A stretch of DNA of 60,000 nucleotides from Lingula anatina (lineage: Eukaryota > Brachiopoda > Lingulata > Lingulida > Lingulidae), in assembly GCF_001039355.2 (NCBI RefSeq), contig NW_019773703.1, positions 126,001 to 186,000 of the forward strand. The letters are read 5' to 3'. Position 1 is the first letter of the stretch. Each line of letters starts with the position of its first letter. The notes below the pieces were generated by a model. It did no database searches, was not told where the DNA came from, and saw only the letters and a program-made list of their open reading frames with translations. This document shows, piece after piece, positions 14,001-24,469 of the stretch. The translations under genes and the position numbers were made by a program.

Positions 14001-15205
14001 AAATGAGAGTCAGTGATTCAGTGGGGTGGTCACGTAGATGGGATTATTTATATGGGATAATGGGATCTTGCATCAAGAGCAGTTTTGAAATAATGAGTGG
14101 ATAAGTGTACTGAGTACAGTACAATGTATTGATTGGTATTTATCTTCTTGTTTCAATTCTTTGCAGCCTGAGAAACTCGCAGAGGCCTTCTTATACTTCA
14201 TGCAAGGTGCAGGTTTAGGTAAGTGTCTGTAAGACGGTTATAAAGGATGAGTTTTATTGGTTTTGCTTGCTCAACTTCGTGCAGCCTAAACTTTGTGAGT
14301 ATTCTTACTGCACTATTCCATGCTTGTGATTTAATGCCACTAATGCATCTTTTGCGGCAAAGTTTATAAGTGGAGTCAAGCGGAGTTTATATAATATAGA
14401 ATAAATGCATATTGTGACTTGACTGTAGCTTTTTGCACCTTTTAGAAAACACCCTTATATGATTCCCTGTTAGTTATGGGCAAATGTGTGAGCCACCAGC
14501 TCCTGCTTGTGCCAGTGCTGTTCAAAAAGCAGTCAGCCTATTAGGGTTTAGGTCTTATTTCAAGTCCATTTTACCTTCTCTTTGGATTTTCTCTTTGGAG
14601 TATTGTATTTTTACTACTTATAATAAGGGTATTTGTTTGCTTCACACGTGGACAGTGAGGGGTTCTTTTCATCTGTTTCCTTTTTCTTCAGATATTCGAC
14701 ACCCTGATTCTGATACCAGCTTTCACAAACTTGAACTCTTTAAACTGAATAACCTGATCTCTGTTTTATACACATCTATTTGTATATGTGGAATTGAGAA
14801 TCTTTGCCTTAATTATATATTTTGTGTACCTCAAATTACCAAGTACAGGATTTTTCTGAAAAAATTATTGCCCCAATATAAAAATTGGTAAGACGCCTAT
14901 GTAATAATGTATTTAATAGAGTGGCGTTACATAAAGCATGCCTTTGATTGTTAATAGATTGGTTTTGCATCCAGTATCAAGTAGTACCTGTGTCTTTTAT
15001 GTAAAGTAGTAAATGTAAGCAGCTGTTAGATTTTCACTGGATGTTTTGAAGACCTACAACTCCAGTAAGTATACATGTGTAGAACAAGCTTTGCAACTCA
15101 TAACGCTGCCACTGTCATTGCTTGCATGATTTTGATATTAATCTGTGTTGTGTGTGTTTTTTCTCTCTAATTCCAGTGTCAGGGATACCAATGGTACGCC
15201 ATTGA
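2069..15205 (+). CDS. NDRG-family protein (ZK1073.1-like), 3' eleven exons, 5' partial
   Basis: Exons: 2069-2126, 4302-4419, 5966-6028, 7632-7695, 8133-8219, 8598-8675, 12442-12551, 13111-13146, 13548-13695, 14167-14218, 15177-15205 (TGA). All junctions are GT..AG and the phases join into 280 codons plus stop. NDRG proteins have an alpha/beta-hydrolase fold but no hydrolase activity; they act in stress response, differentiation and trafficking. Seen here: the TVHDLGCN segment in the first exon, then VNHPSM, VDLPGQEENAPD, and the nucleophile-elbow segment FGEGAGANILARF, which has no catalytic serine. The family hallmarks VHGLCLIHCTGTTAG and NPKNLTKFVDSF follow, then LLVTGEKASFNHT. The pattern is closer to the invertebrate ZK1073.1 branch than to vertebrate NDRG1-4, as judged from memory of the family. 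The C terminus stops at SGIPMVRH, with no Ser/Thr-rich phosphorylated tail. The gap at 6484-6752 lies in an intron and no protein segment seems missing. The N-terminal exon(s) are outside the window. Confidence 0.9.
4230..4244. repeat. Poly-G tract (15 G)
   Basis: Homopolymer in an NDRG intron, just before the second recognisable exon. Similar G or C runs sit at 6473-6483 (next to the assembly gap), 18096-18107, 33749-33757 and 45905-45917. Such runs often break assemblies. Confidence 0.8.
6484..6752. other. Assembly gap (269 N)
   Basis: Run of N immediately after an 11-base poly-G tract, inside the NDRG-like intron between the 5966-6028 and 7632-7695 exons. Protein continuity across the two exons indicates no coding sequence is lost. 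Confidence 0.99.
11434..11940. repeat. Three-unit tandem repeat (about 145 bp) interrupted by a MITE
   Basis: Three diverged units each carry TTTGACCTAC followed by a CATGAAATGCA-like block, TTTTCAAAATTTTCTAGAC-like text and a CATT/CAAC block. The shared TTTGACCTAC begins near 11446, 11729 and 11861. The greater distance between units one and two is explained by the 117-bp element plus its 5-bp duplication at 11531-11652. Unit one contains a perfect TGACCTTTGACCT. Confidence 0.6.
11531..11647 (-). mobile_element. MITE, 117 bp, same family as 33163-33330, with GTTAC target duplication
   Basis: Flanked by GTTAC at 11526-11530 and 11648-11652. Its ends TTGGGGTGGATCCAGAGAT and CTAAATCTGCCCTG are diverged versions of the CAGGGGCGGATC... 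termini at 33163-33330. The interior (ATATTTTCTGACAG, CCATCCTCC, TTTTTGACCGTCTTC, TTAGATACC) matches the reverse complement of that element in order. It is about 50 bp shorter internally. This independent insertion supports the same 5-bp target duplication length. Confidence 0.75.
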
Positions 15206-17080
15206 GAGCTAGGCCAATTCCCAGTGTCACCATAACATACATACAATGCTAGGAACACTGTATAGATATGTTATAGGGTTCACAGTATACATGATCTACC
15301 ACACCTGGACCAGCAGTTGACTTCTATGTTTCTTATTGTGCAGACAGGCAAAATCATTCTTATATTTAAGGGCATTAGATCATGGTGTATAGATTTGTTG
15401 GTAATCCAGTTAAGAAAAGATTTCATTTTTACTGTCGGCATTTATCCACATTTGAAAACACATATATTTATTTAAATTTGTAGAAATGTAATGGTTTTGC
15501 CAGTCTTTTTCACATTACATATTTTATAAACAACACTTTTATAGTAACATAACTTTTTTATGCAAATCGGTTAGCAATTTTACAAGAATCATTTCATAAC
15601 AGGATTCAAACACTTACCTTTATGCAAAGAAATCCATGTTGATTTTAAAATACATACAATTAAATCTTTACAGGGAATTATTCAGGGTCCTCTGTACGCA
15701 TGATAGAAAGTAATTCATAACATTATTACACACATCGTAATCTCTCTGGTAACTTATTTCAGTGGAGAATTGAATATTTAATGACATTTGTTTTACTCAG
15801 TAAGTGCTTGCAGTAAACATATAAGATAATATTAGTAACTTGGATGATGCTTGGTGTTGTTTATGTGTGTTCTCATACCAATATCACAGGCATGGTATTT
15901 GTTTTCCAGTTTAGCTTAATTGCATTGGTGTAAAGCTTAGCTTTGAAATTTACCAAACTTTAAACTTAATTCTTTTTTAAAAAGTTTGTTTTGCTAAAGC
16001 ATACTCATATATATGCTCTATTTTGCAATCAAAATGATCAGTCGCAGCACTTTTGTAGGTTCTGAAAGGCATGAAAGTCGTCACCAGATTGACTCTGTTT
16101 AAAACAGCCTGCTGTAGCAAGCACTATCCTTTGTTTCTGTATAAGAAGTGTTATATCATATAATCATATGTATCTATGTTTGTTTGTAGCATATGTTTAG
16201 ATTGTTTGAATATCATAACCTGAAAAAATGGTTTAGGTTGGTTCTTGATGCTTTGAAATAATATAAATGTACCTCTGCATCACAAAACAAAATGGTTTCT
16301 CTGTTCCCATGAAACAGTTTGCTCCACTAAGTGGCTCTGGATATACAGCGGAAAGTGTACCACAAACAAAGCGTGGCACTAAAAAGACCAGTGGAATAAA
16401 AGTTTTACTTTAACATTTAAGTGCTATTAATAGGAAAATAATTGAAGTGCCATTCAAAATTTTATTTCTTAAAAAGTTTGGGATGCTGTGGATATAGTTT
16501 TGCTTTTCAACTTGAGTTATATCAATTTTAACTGATATAAAGATTTTCGATGATTTGACTGGCAGTGCAGATCAATGCATTAAATGCTTTTATTACGAGG
16601 ATATATATGTTTATATAATGGTATTTTCTTTTTATTAACCTGAATTATTAGTTCTAGTTCTGAATGGTTTGCTTATACAAAATTTGTGTCAGACCTTAAG
16701 TAGAAGCAAGTATTAATGTCATTATGCCTTACCGGTGAATACTGCCCTCTTCTGCACATTTTGAGTGGTTTATACATTTAGAGTACTTTAATTACAGTAT
16801 GTGTGAGAACCAAAACAGTACATACACCACCATTTATTGGACTTGAATGACAGTATTGAACAGACTTTTCCATTTGTGAATGAACATAATGGTCAAGTAC
16901 TGGTTCTTAAAGTTTTTGGTTTCAGTACAATGTATGCAAAGTCATGTGCAGAAAAGGGAATATGACATCACTGTAATTAGTAGATGTATATGTATTGTTT
17001 CTGTACATAGGAAACCCACTGTGTTTAGTGTATTTGTGTGATCTATGGTATGGAATAAATACATATTCTTAGTTCAAACT
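15206..17080 (+). other. Probable 3' UTR of the NDRG-like gene
   Basis: Uninterrupted non-coding AT-rich stretch between the NDRG stop codon and the first good AATAAA signal (17054-17059). No gene or clear repeat was seen. Its extent as UTR is inferred. Confidence 0.4.
17054..17059 (+). terminator. Candidate polyadenylation signal (AATAAA) for the NDRG-like gene
   Basis: AATAAA in GGAATAAATACATA, followed by T- and GT-containing sequence (TTGTAGTTCATTTGTC). About 1.85 kb downstream of the stop codon. Earlier weak variants may be used instead. Confidence 0.4.
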
Positions 17081-18108
17081 TTGTAGTTCATTTGTCATAC
17101 TTGGTAACTTTTTATTTAAAATAGTACCTTAACTGTTTATTTTTTTTGAAACAATACAAGTAACTGGAAAGATGGTAAACATATTGTTTGTTTCGTCTAA
17201 CTACTGGTCCATGAAGGCTGCTCTTTTTTATGTGAATTTGATTTGATAGGCCCATGCGAACAAGGCTGGGATGAATACTTTACTAGAAGTTTTGTGGTAA
17301 AAACTGAGTTACAGTTCACGTAAGAATAAAAGGGAATGTGCTGATGAGCACTTGGCATTTGAAGCATTACGTTTATGAAAATATGTATTGAAGTTAACAG
17401 CAATGTGTAAGAATAGAATGTATTAAAGCATATGGCATTTGAAGCATTCTGTTCATATGTACATGTACTGAAGATAACACCACCACCATACTGGTAGATA
17501 CAGTAGCTGGGATTCAAATGGAAACGGCAAATTTTTTTAGCAGATGGAATTCATGAAGGAAAATAATTCACAGAATGTTTGTTCAAGATTCAGGCTAACA
17601 TGTGCAGTTTGTGAATTTGTAGTATTTTTTGTAGTAGATAGACTTGTAGTTTTGTGTGAATTTCTAAAAATTTATTTGCATGTTCATTTTCTTATCTTAA
17701 AGGATTGAAAATGGCATATAGTGGGTAGTTAGAGAGCAGTTTTATGAAGGTCTGATACACAACCTCAAAAGCAATTCTCATCTAAAGCTTGTGCATCAAT
17801 CATATACGAGTATTTGATACAAAGGGAAAGATACCTTTCCCATTTAGCATCCACCCTTTACTAATTCTGTACTCCTAAAAATGTTTTGTGCCGCTGCATA
17901 TACATTTGTAACACTCTTTGCCAAATATCCATGTTTCTGTGGAAACAAGCAAGATTAAGCCTCAGAAATTGATCAAGAACAGATGGTAGACAGACGAAAA
18001 TTCCCCAAGATGTATTCAGCAGTCAAAGTACTTCCTTAAATCTGATCATTTATAAAATTTTTGCCTATTTTGGGGGGAAATTAATCCATTTGCCTCCCCC
18101 CCCCCCCT

Positions 18109-19268
18109 TGCATATAATTCTTTGAGGTTGTGCCTTAGATCTTTACAAAGTTGGAACCCTTCAGGAAAGGTCATAGCCTAACTACTAACTGCATTTTAGC
18201 TGGTTCACTGTAACAATGGTGCATAATAGGATGACAAGGCTTTTACACATGCACAATGTATTAGATAGTGGGTTTAGCTTTTTTCTCAACATTTCTTACA
18301 TTTGACAAGCAGGATTCTGAGAAGCCCCAGAGAAACAGGTTTGCAGTCTTGATGACTACATTTTTGTGTGACTACATTTGGGATGGGGCATAATTTATGC
18401 TACTGACTAAAAATCTATAGTGGTTTCCTTTTATTGATTAACCAATCCTTTCTATTGTAAAACAGTCCAATTAGTAGGTAGTAGTAGGGGTTGTTGATGG
18501 AAAGGTTTAATACATTTTATTTTATATAGAAACCTCATAGAAATTTTAACTTTTTTACCAAATCATGTTACAAATGAAAAATCAACACGGAAAACTAGTG
18601 CTGTAATGGCAGGTAGTGACTGAAATGAAACCAACTGATTAGTCTCCCATTTCTTGATTGAGAGTTTGTAATTAAACAAATTTTACTTACCTTGCAGGTC
18701 CGTAGCCAGCAATTTCAAAAGGGGGGTTCTTTTTCTGAAAAAGTGGCCTGTTGCGGTGAAACCTTCATGTAACTTGATAAAATTTAACCCATAGGGGACC
18801 TTTTCCTGGCAAAAAGGAGGGGGGTCTTTACCCTTGGCTACAGGCCTGCCTTGGATCCAATGTTCCCAGTATATATATATGATGACTAACAATGCACGTG
18901 CTGGATATTTGTAGCTCATAATTTTAGTTTTTACACCTGTAGTTCTAAACAGGTTGATTTTCCACTAAACTGCAAGATATGTTTGACATACTCTGAGGGG
19001 CATTGAACACACTTAATTAGTGGTAAACCTTGGTAGAAATGTGTGGGTTTTGTATTTAATCTTAATTTTTGTTTGTTTTAGGAATGCTGAGATGTACTAA
19101 CAAACATTTTGTCATTTTCAGCTTCACATTTGTTTCCTTGCAGTGGTTTGTTGTTTGGCAGGGTTTTGATATTTGCCCATTAATACCTCCTCTGTTACAT
19201 TAACTGATAATTTTGGATGCAATATTGTTCAGAGTGAAATTTCGTTGTTTTTTTTTTGTTTTTTTTTC
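18109..19268. repeat. Tandem near-identical duplication, copy A (ends at a single N)
   Basis: Begins TGCATATAATTCTTTGAGG and ends in a poly-T tract directly before the single N at 19269. It differs from copy B by scattered substitutions and small indels, for example an extra 11 bases in copy A near 18355. The pattern looks like two haplotype copies, or contig ends, placed in series. Confidence 0.9.
18695..18848. mobile_element. MITE with CAGG..CCTG ends and CCTTG target duplication (copy A)
   Basis: Terminal inverted repeats CAGGTCCGTAGCCA and TGGCTACAGGCCTG (12 of 14 positions pair). Flanked by perfect 5-bp direct repeats CCTTG at 18690-18694 and 18849-18853. The ends resemble hAT-type non-autonomous elements; the 5-bp duplication would fit the hAT5-like group. 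No coding capacity. Confidence 0.7.
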
Positions 19269-19269
19269 N

Positions 19270-20415
19270 TGCATATAATTTTTTGAGGTTGTGCCTTAGA
19301 TCTTTACAAAGTTGGAACCCTTCAGGAAAGGTCATAGCCTAACTACTAACTGCATTTTAGCTGGTTCACTGTAACAATGGTGCATAATAGGATGACAAGG
19401 CTTTTACACATGCACAATGTATTAGATAGTGGGTCTAGCTTTTTTCTCAACATTTCTTACATTTGACAAGCAGGATTCTGAGAAGCCCCAGAGAAACAGG
19501 TTTGCAGTCTTGACATGTGTGACTTCATTTGGGATGGGGCATAATTTATGCTACTGACTAAAAATCTATAGTGGTTTCCTTTTATTGATTAACCAATCCT
19601 TTCTATTGTAAAACAGTCCAATTAGTAGGTAGTAGTAGGGGTTGTTGATGGAAAGGTTTAATACATTTTATTTTATATAGAAACCTCATAGAAATTTTAA
19701 CTTTTTTACCAAATCATGTTACAAATGAAAAATCAACATGGAAAACTAGTGCTGAAATGGCAGGTAGTGACTGAAATGAAACCAACTGATTAGTCTCCCA
19801 TTTCTTGATTGAGAGTTTGTAATTTAACAAATTTTACTTACCTTGCAGGTCCGTAGCCAGCAATTTCAAAAGGGGGGGTTCTTTTTCTGAAAAATTGGCC
19901 TGTTACGGTGAAACCTTCATGTACCTTGATAAAATTTTACCCAGAGGGGACCTTTTCCTGGCAAAAAGGAGGGGGGTCTTTACACTTGGCTACAGGCCTG
20001 CCTTGGATCCAATGTTCACAGTATATAAATATGATGACTAACAATGCACGTGCTGGATATTTGTAGCTCATAATTTTAGTTTTTACACCTGTAGTTCTAA
20101 ACAGGTTGATTTTCCACTAAACTGCAAGATATGTTTGACATACTCTGAGGGGCATTGAACACACTTAATTAGTGGTAAACCTTGGTAGAAATGTGTGGGT
20201 TTTGTATTTAATCTTAATTTTTGTTTGTTTGTTTTAGGAATGCTGAGATGTACTAACAAACATTTTGTCATTTTCAGCTTCACATTTGTTTCCTTGCAGT
20301 GGTTTGTTGTTTGGCAGGGTTTTGATATTTGCCCATTAATACCTCCTCTGTTACATTAACTGATAATTTTGGATGCAATATTGTACAGAGTGAAATTTCG
20401 TTTTTTTTTTTTTTT
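19270..20415. repeat. Tandem near-identical duplication, copy B (ends at the 202-N gap)
   Basis: Starts immediately after the single N at 19269 with the same sequence as copy A and runs to the poly-T tract bordering the gap at 20416. Small differences from copy A include an extra GTTT near 20225. Confidence 0.9.
19846..20000. mobile_element. MITE with CAGG..CCTG ends and CCTTG target duplication (copy B)
   Basis: Second instance of the 18695-18848 element inside duplication copy B, with CCTTG at 19841-19845 and 20001-20005. Same insertion site, so it is the same ancestral insertion and not an independent event. Confidence 0.7.
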
Positions 20416-20617
20416 NNNNNNNNNNNNNNNNNNNNNNNNNNNNNNNNNNNNNNNNNNNNNNNNNNNNNNNNNNNNNNNNNNNNNNNNNNNNNNNNNNNNN
20501 NNNNNNNNNNNNNNNNNNNNNNNNNNNNNNNNNNNNNNNNNNNNNNNNNNNNNNNNNNNNNNNNNNNNNNNNNNNNNNNNNNNNNNNNNNNNNNNNNNNN
20601 NNNNNNNNNNNNNNNNN
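20416..20617. other. Assembly gap (202 N)
   Basis: Run of N following a poly-T tract at the end of duplication copy B. Confidence 0.99.
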
Positions 20618-20728
20618 TCTACACTTACATGAGCTGTACTCACAAAGCTTTCGATCAGTACTGTAACCCTCTTACTGAGACACTAGTGAACAGTGCTCAG
20701 CTGTCTCATAGTAACACATAGGTCTACC

Positions 20729-21025
20729 CAACTACCAGACTTGGCACCAAATGATCCTTAATTCACCAGTAGATTGGACCACACTACGCATTTTCAAGGT
20801 GTATATCAGTACGCTCTTCGAAGTATCAGACAGGACACTGTCTTGCCTAGTACATGATGTGATAGTGATGATTCTCAGCGGGATTGGAAAGTAATGCATC
20901 TCATCTCAAAATTTGTTCCGGGGTATGATACTATGAAATGCATACTAACGCACACCTTGAAAACGGGTAGTGTGGTCTGATCCACAAGTGAATTTGGGAT
21001 CATTCGGTGCCAAGTCTGGTAGTTG
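20729..21025. mobile_element. Foldback MITE, about 297 bp with long inverted repeats
   Basis: The left arm starting CAACTACCAGACTTGGCACC recurs as its reverse complement at the right end, finishing GGTAGTTG. Further paired blocks cover GATCAGACCACACTAC and TTTTCAAGGTGT. The arms are about 110 bp each with scattered mismatches. No convincing target duplication and no open reading frame. Confidence 0.7.
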
Positions 21026-21065
21026 ACACACACCAAGGAAGGTCACAGTGGTGATCAAAGGCTTT

Positions 21066-21132
21066 CCCAGCAGACAAATGACATTGATTCACCGTTGAAT
21101 CAACGTAGAATCAATGTCGTTTGCCTGCTGGG
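21066..21132. mobile_element. 67-bp palindromic foldback element, CCCAGCAG...CTGCTGGG
   Basis: Terminal inverted repeats beginning CCCAGCAG with a pairing interior (ACATTGATTC / GAATCAATGT) and a TTGAATCAACG core. Flanked by TTT on both sides. Short CCCAGCAGGCAAA-type palindromes are widespread in aquatic animal genomes, so this is probably one of those. Confidence 0.6.
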
Positions 21133-22064
21133 TTTGTTAGGTACAGCTCAAGTTAGTGTAGAAAATTGAAATGTGTAAGCATATAACATAATCAAAAGAC
21201 TATACAGATGAATTTCTGTCAAAAGAAGAAGATGGGGTTATGGAAGGTGTGGGTGGACATGTTTGTATGAGGGGAAAAAGTTCGATGTAGAAAAATTTAT
21301 TCATCTCACTAACTAGACTTTCACAGTAAACATTACACCTAAACTATCTGTACAATTCAAAACCATCATGTACATCATAACAATTAGAATTGTAGTGTGT
21401 AAGAACATTACCATCCTGATCAGAGCACGATTTCCAATGATAAGGTAACTGTACAGTACTTTTGTAAAGTGTGTGTCAGATTGAATATGCATTGCAAGTG
21501 CAGAATGACTAGAAAATGTTCTCATAATTTCAGTGAGTTCCATCGGAATGCCAAAAATTGGGAAGGGGGTCCGCACCAGGTCGGTGTCCATGGAGGAGGC
21601 TGACATGCCCAAAATTCGCACAGGATCTCTGAGTACAAGCCCACCCAAGACTGATGGGCAAACGGGGCAGTAGTCTGTGACCTGTCTGGACCTCAACGTG
21701 CACTTGGTATAGTCTATTGACTGAACTGACTTGTATTTAGCCTATGCTGGTTAACTGCCATGACTTAAGGAGACTTTCTGTGGCACACTTCTCATTTAGC
21801 AGCCTTTGCAAGTAGGCAATGAAAGAACTTCCTAAGTCAGGGTGGTTTTCTTTGTTGCTTGCAGAAGAATTCGATTGTTAAGAGAGAGATTTTGAAATGG
21901 TTTCATATGTGAGGAGACATGCTTGTTGAAACAAAATTGTTAAGAAGTGACCTTTAGAAATTTTCTTCAGTAGCTAATTATATACATGAATTATCTCTTG
22001 TCGTCAATCAGCAGCAATAATTGTAATACAGATTGAGATGGAAAAAACATTGTGTTACTTAAAG

Positions 22065-22110
22065 GATAATTTGATTGTTATGATAATTTGATTGTTATGA
22101 TAATTTGATT
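22065..22110. repeat. Short tandem repeat, 17-bp unit, about 2.7 copies
   Basis: GATAATTTGATTGTTAT repeated twice perfectly and then partially. Confidence 0.85.
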
Positions 22111-24367
22111 CCCCAAATTTAAGTAGTCACCGACTTGAGTTTTGTTAAGTTTGAATATTACAACAGGGAATTAATACAATTTAGTGTAATTTCTGTTGTA
22201 TTCGTAAAATAATGTGCATGTATCATAATGACTTGGATCTTTTCAATAGACAAAAGTGATCAGTCTTTCAGACATAATTTCAGAATCAAATAAAATTTTT
22301 ACAAAGCATGTGGTTTTTTACTGCATAGAATAGAACTGTAGGGTAACCTGCTTTCCTATTTTTGCTGCACTTAAGAAGAGTGTTCTGATTTAAAGAACTT
22401 TTGACTTAAAAATATATTACCTGTAATATTCACTTTTTCCCATTGAAAAGATTGAGTCATTACCGTAATTGCAAGCCTCCTTATTAGATGGTGATGGTAG
22501 AAGGCAGTGTCACAAAATGAGTGGTAGCAGTATATATCCATGCAGGCACCTAAGAATTGGTCATCCTATTGACAAAAGCTGAAATAAGTAGCTTGTGAAG
22601 AGATGAGCTAGTTGTCTGGTGAGATTCAAACATACTGTCATTTCAATAGTCATTGATCAAAAACGTATTTAACAACTACCCACTGATTATATCTTATAAG
22701 CGCACTTGATCATAATTGTAATTCCATTCAGATGCATTTACATTTGTAACACTAAATGGCATTTAAGTTTTTTTTTGTACTATTTCAGTGTATATAATAT
22801 GATTAAAATATTGCTTTTGTGTTCATGTTAGTGTGTTTCACTGCCAATCACCTGCATCGTGTGACGATTTAATTGGAAGTTATAGTAACACAGATCATAA
22901 ATGTTAGATTGAGATTTTTTCCTTTTTGTAGGACTCTGAAAAGGGTTTCTATAATTTAAAAGATCTTTTTTTGTTTAGACATGAAATTTTGATTTCAAAT
23001 GTAATTATGGTTTACTGTGCAGAAGCAGACAAACCTTATTGTGTTGCACTTGCTGGTATCAGAATGAACTGACATCAAACTGTAGGCATACGTGTGTAAG
23101 TATGGGTACTGCTTTTAGCTTACACCCAAAATATGTAAAAATATTCAGGGATAATGCTCATTTTCAACACATCATTTATAACAGATGGGTGTTTAATTTG
23201 AATTTCCAGCTAAGAAATCGATGGTGGTGATAATGATAACAAGATGAAAGTCATTTATTACATTACCAGAAGGGTATTTAACATGTATATCGATTACCTC
23301 AAGTGTCAATTCCAATGTAATCATCATCAGTAAATAAACCATAGTGGCCAAACTATTTGACTTCTTTACCTTGAATTGTTCAAAGCAGTTGAAAAAGGTA
23401 TATTTTATGACTACTTAATTATAAAATTCTGAGGAACACACGTCTTGCATCTTCAATGGAGAACACTATTACACTGATTTTGCTCCAATCTCTAATCTCA
23501 TGTAATCTTTCAAGGTCTTTAAACAAACTGAGCAATTAAACTTACTAAATAATTTCTAAAGGGGGGAGGGGAGAACAAGTGTCAACTGTATCAGGTCTTT
23601 TAAATTGTATATTTTAACATTAAGGGGGGGGGGAGGGGGGTCTGGACTACTCCCCCAAGGTACCCCTTGCGGGCAAAATTTTTGGGCAATTCCATATGGT
23701 GCATATGCCGCATGATGACATCTGCCAAACAAAGGCCAAAATGTGTAACAGAATGCTCTGAACATAAAACTTGATAATAAGGTTCCATTTAATAGTTACT
23801 AAAACATTGTAATTCTGGCAGCAAGTTTTGAAATTGACCTGGAACCTCCTCGGCAAGGCAAGTTGAGACAGCACATTTTGTCAGTCAATGTGAAATGAAC
23901 ACCGTCTCCTAACTGACACACGTACAGTCTCTACCTCTCTCCACTTCAGTTGTATTTATACCATTCATTGGATAATCCAGTCCCATACCAACCAAAACAT
24001 AACTTAGAATAAGAAAAGTGCATCATTTGAAATATCAATTTTCAAAATAAAACACTAAATTATAGAACATTTTAAAAATATAAATATGTTCTCATAAGAC
24101 AATGAAAACAGTTGTCTCTTTCAGTAATTACTTTGTAACAGTTTGAGTTGCCAGTTGACCATAACATATATAAAAACCTTATCGGGACAACTTCTGGACT
24201 CATTTGTCAAGAACTTCACCATCTCTTAAACTTCCTACATTCTATTTCAATCTAAAGGTTCACTCTGCAGTATACACAGAAATATGCAAAGATGTTGTTA
24301 ATTATTTCTACATTTTTTACAAAAGTAATTAAAAAATAATCTAATTAAATAAACTAATATGTTTTTT

Positions 24368-24373
24368 TTTATT
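24368..24373 (-). terminator. Candidate polyadenylation signal for the RNF24/122-like gene
   Basis: TTTATT on the plus strand is AATAAA on the minus strand, about 100 bases past the stop codon at 24470-24472. Confidence 0.4.
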
Positions 24374-24469
24374 TTCTCCTATTTTAAAATTAAAATGCAA
24401 TCTGTAAAATGATAATCATCTTTAAAAACACTTCAGTTTCTTTATATCCAAGATAAGTGCATAAACATG

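Larger units (their letters stand above)
17081..24367. other. Gene-free, repeat-rich intergenic region
   Basis: No supported gene. It holds the 18109-20415 tandem duplication, a 202-N gap, foldback elements at 20729-21025 and 21066-21132, a short tandem repeat at 22065-22110 and G-rich tracts around 23562-23640. The 127-codon minus-strand frame at 21313-21696 matches nothing I recognise and has no visible splice context. Confidence 0.6.

Noticed and set aside
14484-14891. 135-codon plus-strand open frame in the last NDRG intron
   Set aside because: No recognisable domain, residue composition typical of translated AT-rich DNA, and it sits inside an intron whose flanking exons join cleanly.
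21313-21696. 127-codon minus-strand open frame near foldback elements
   Set aside because: No recognisable domain, no splice context and located among repeats.
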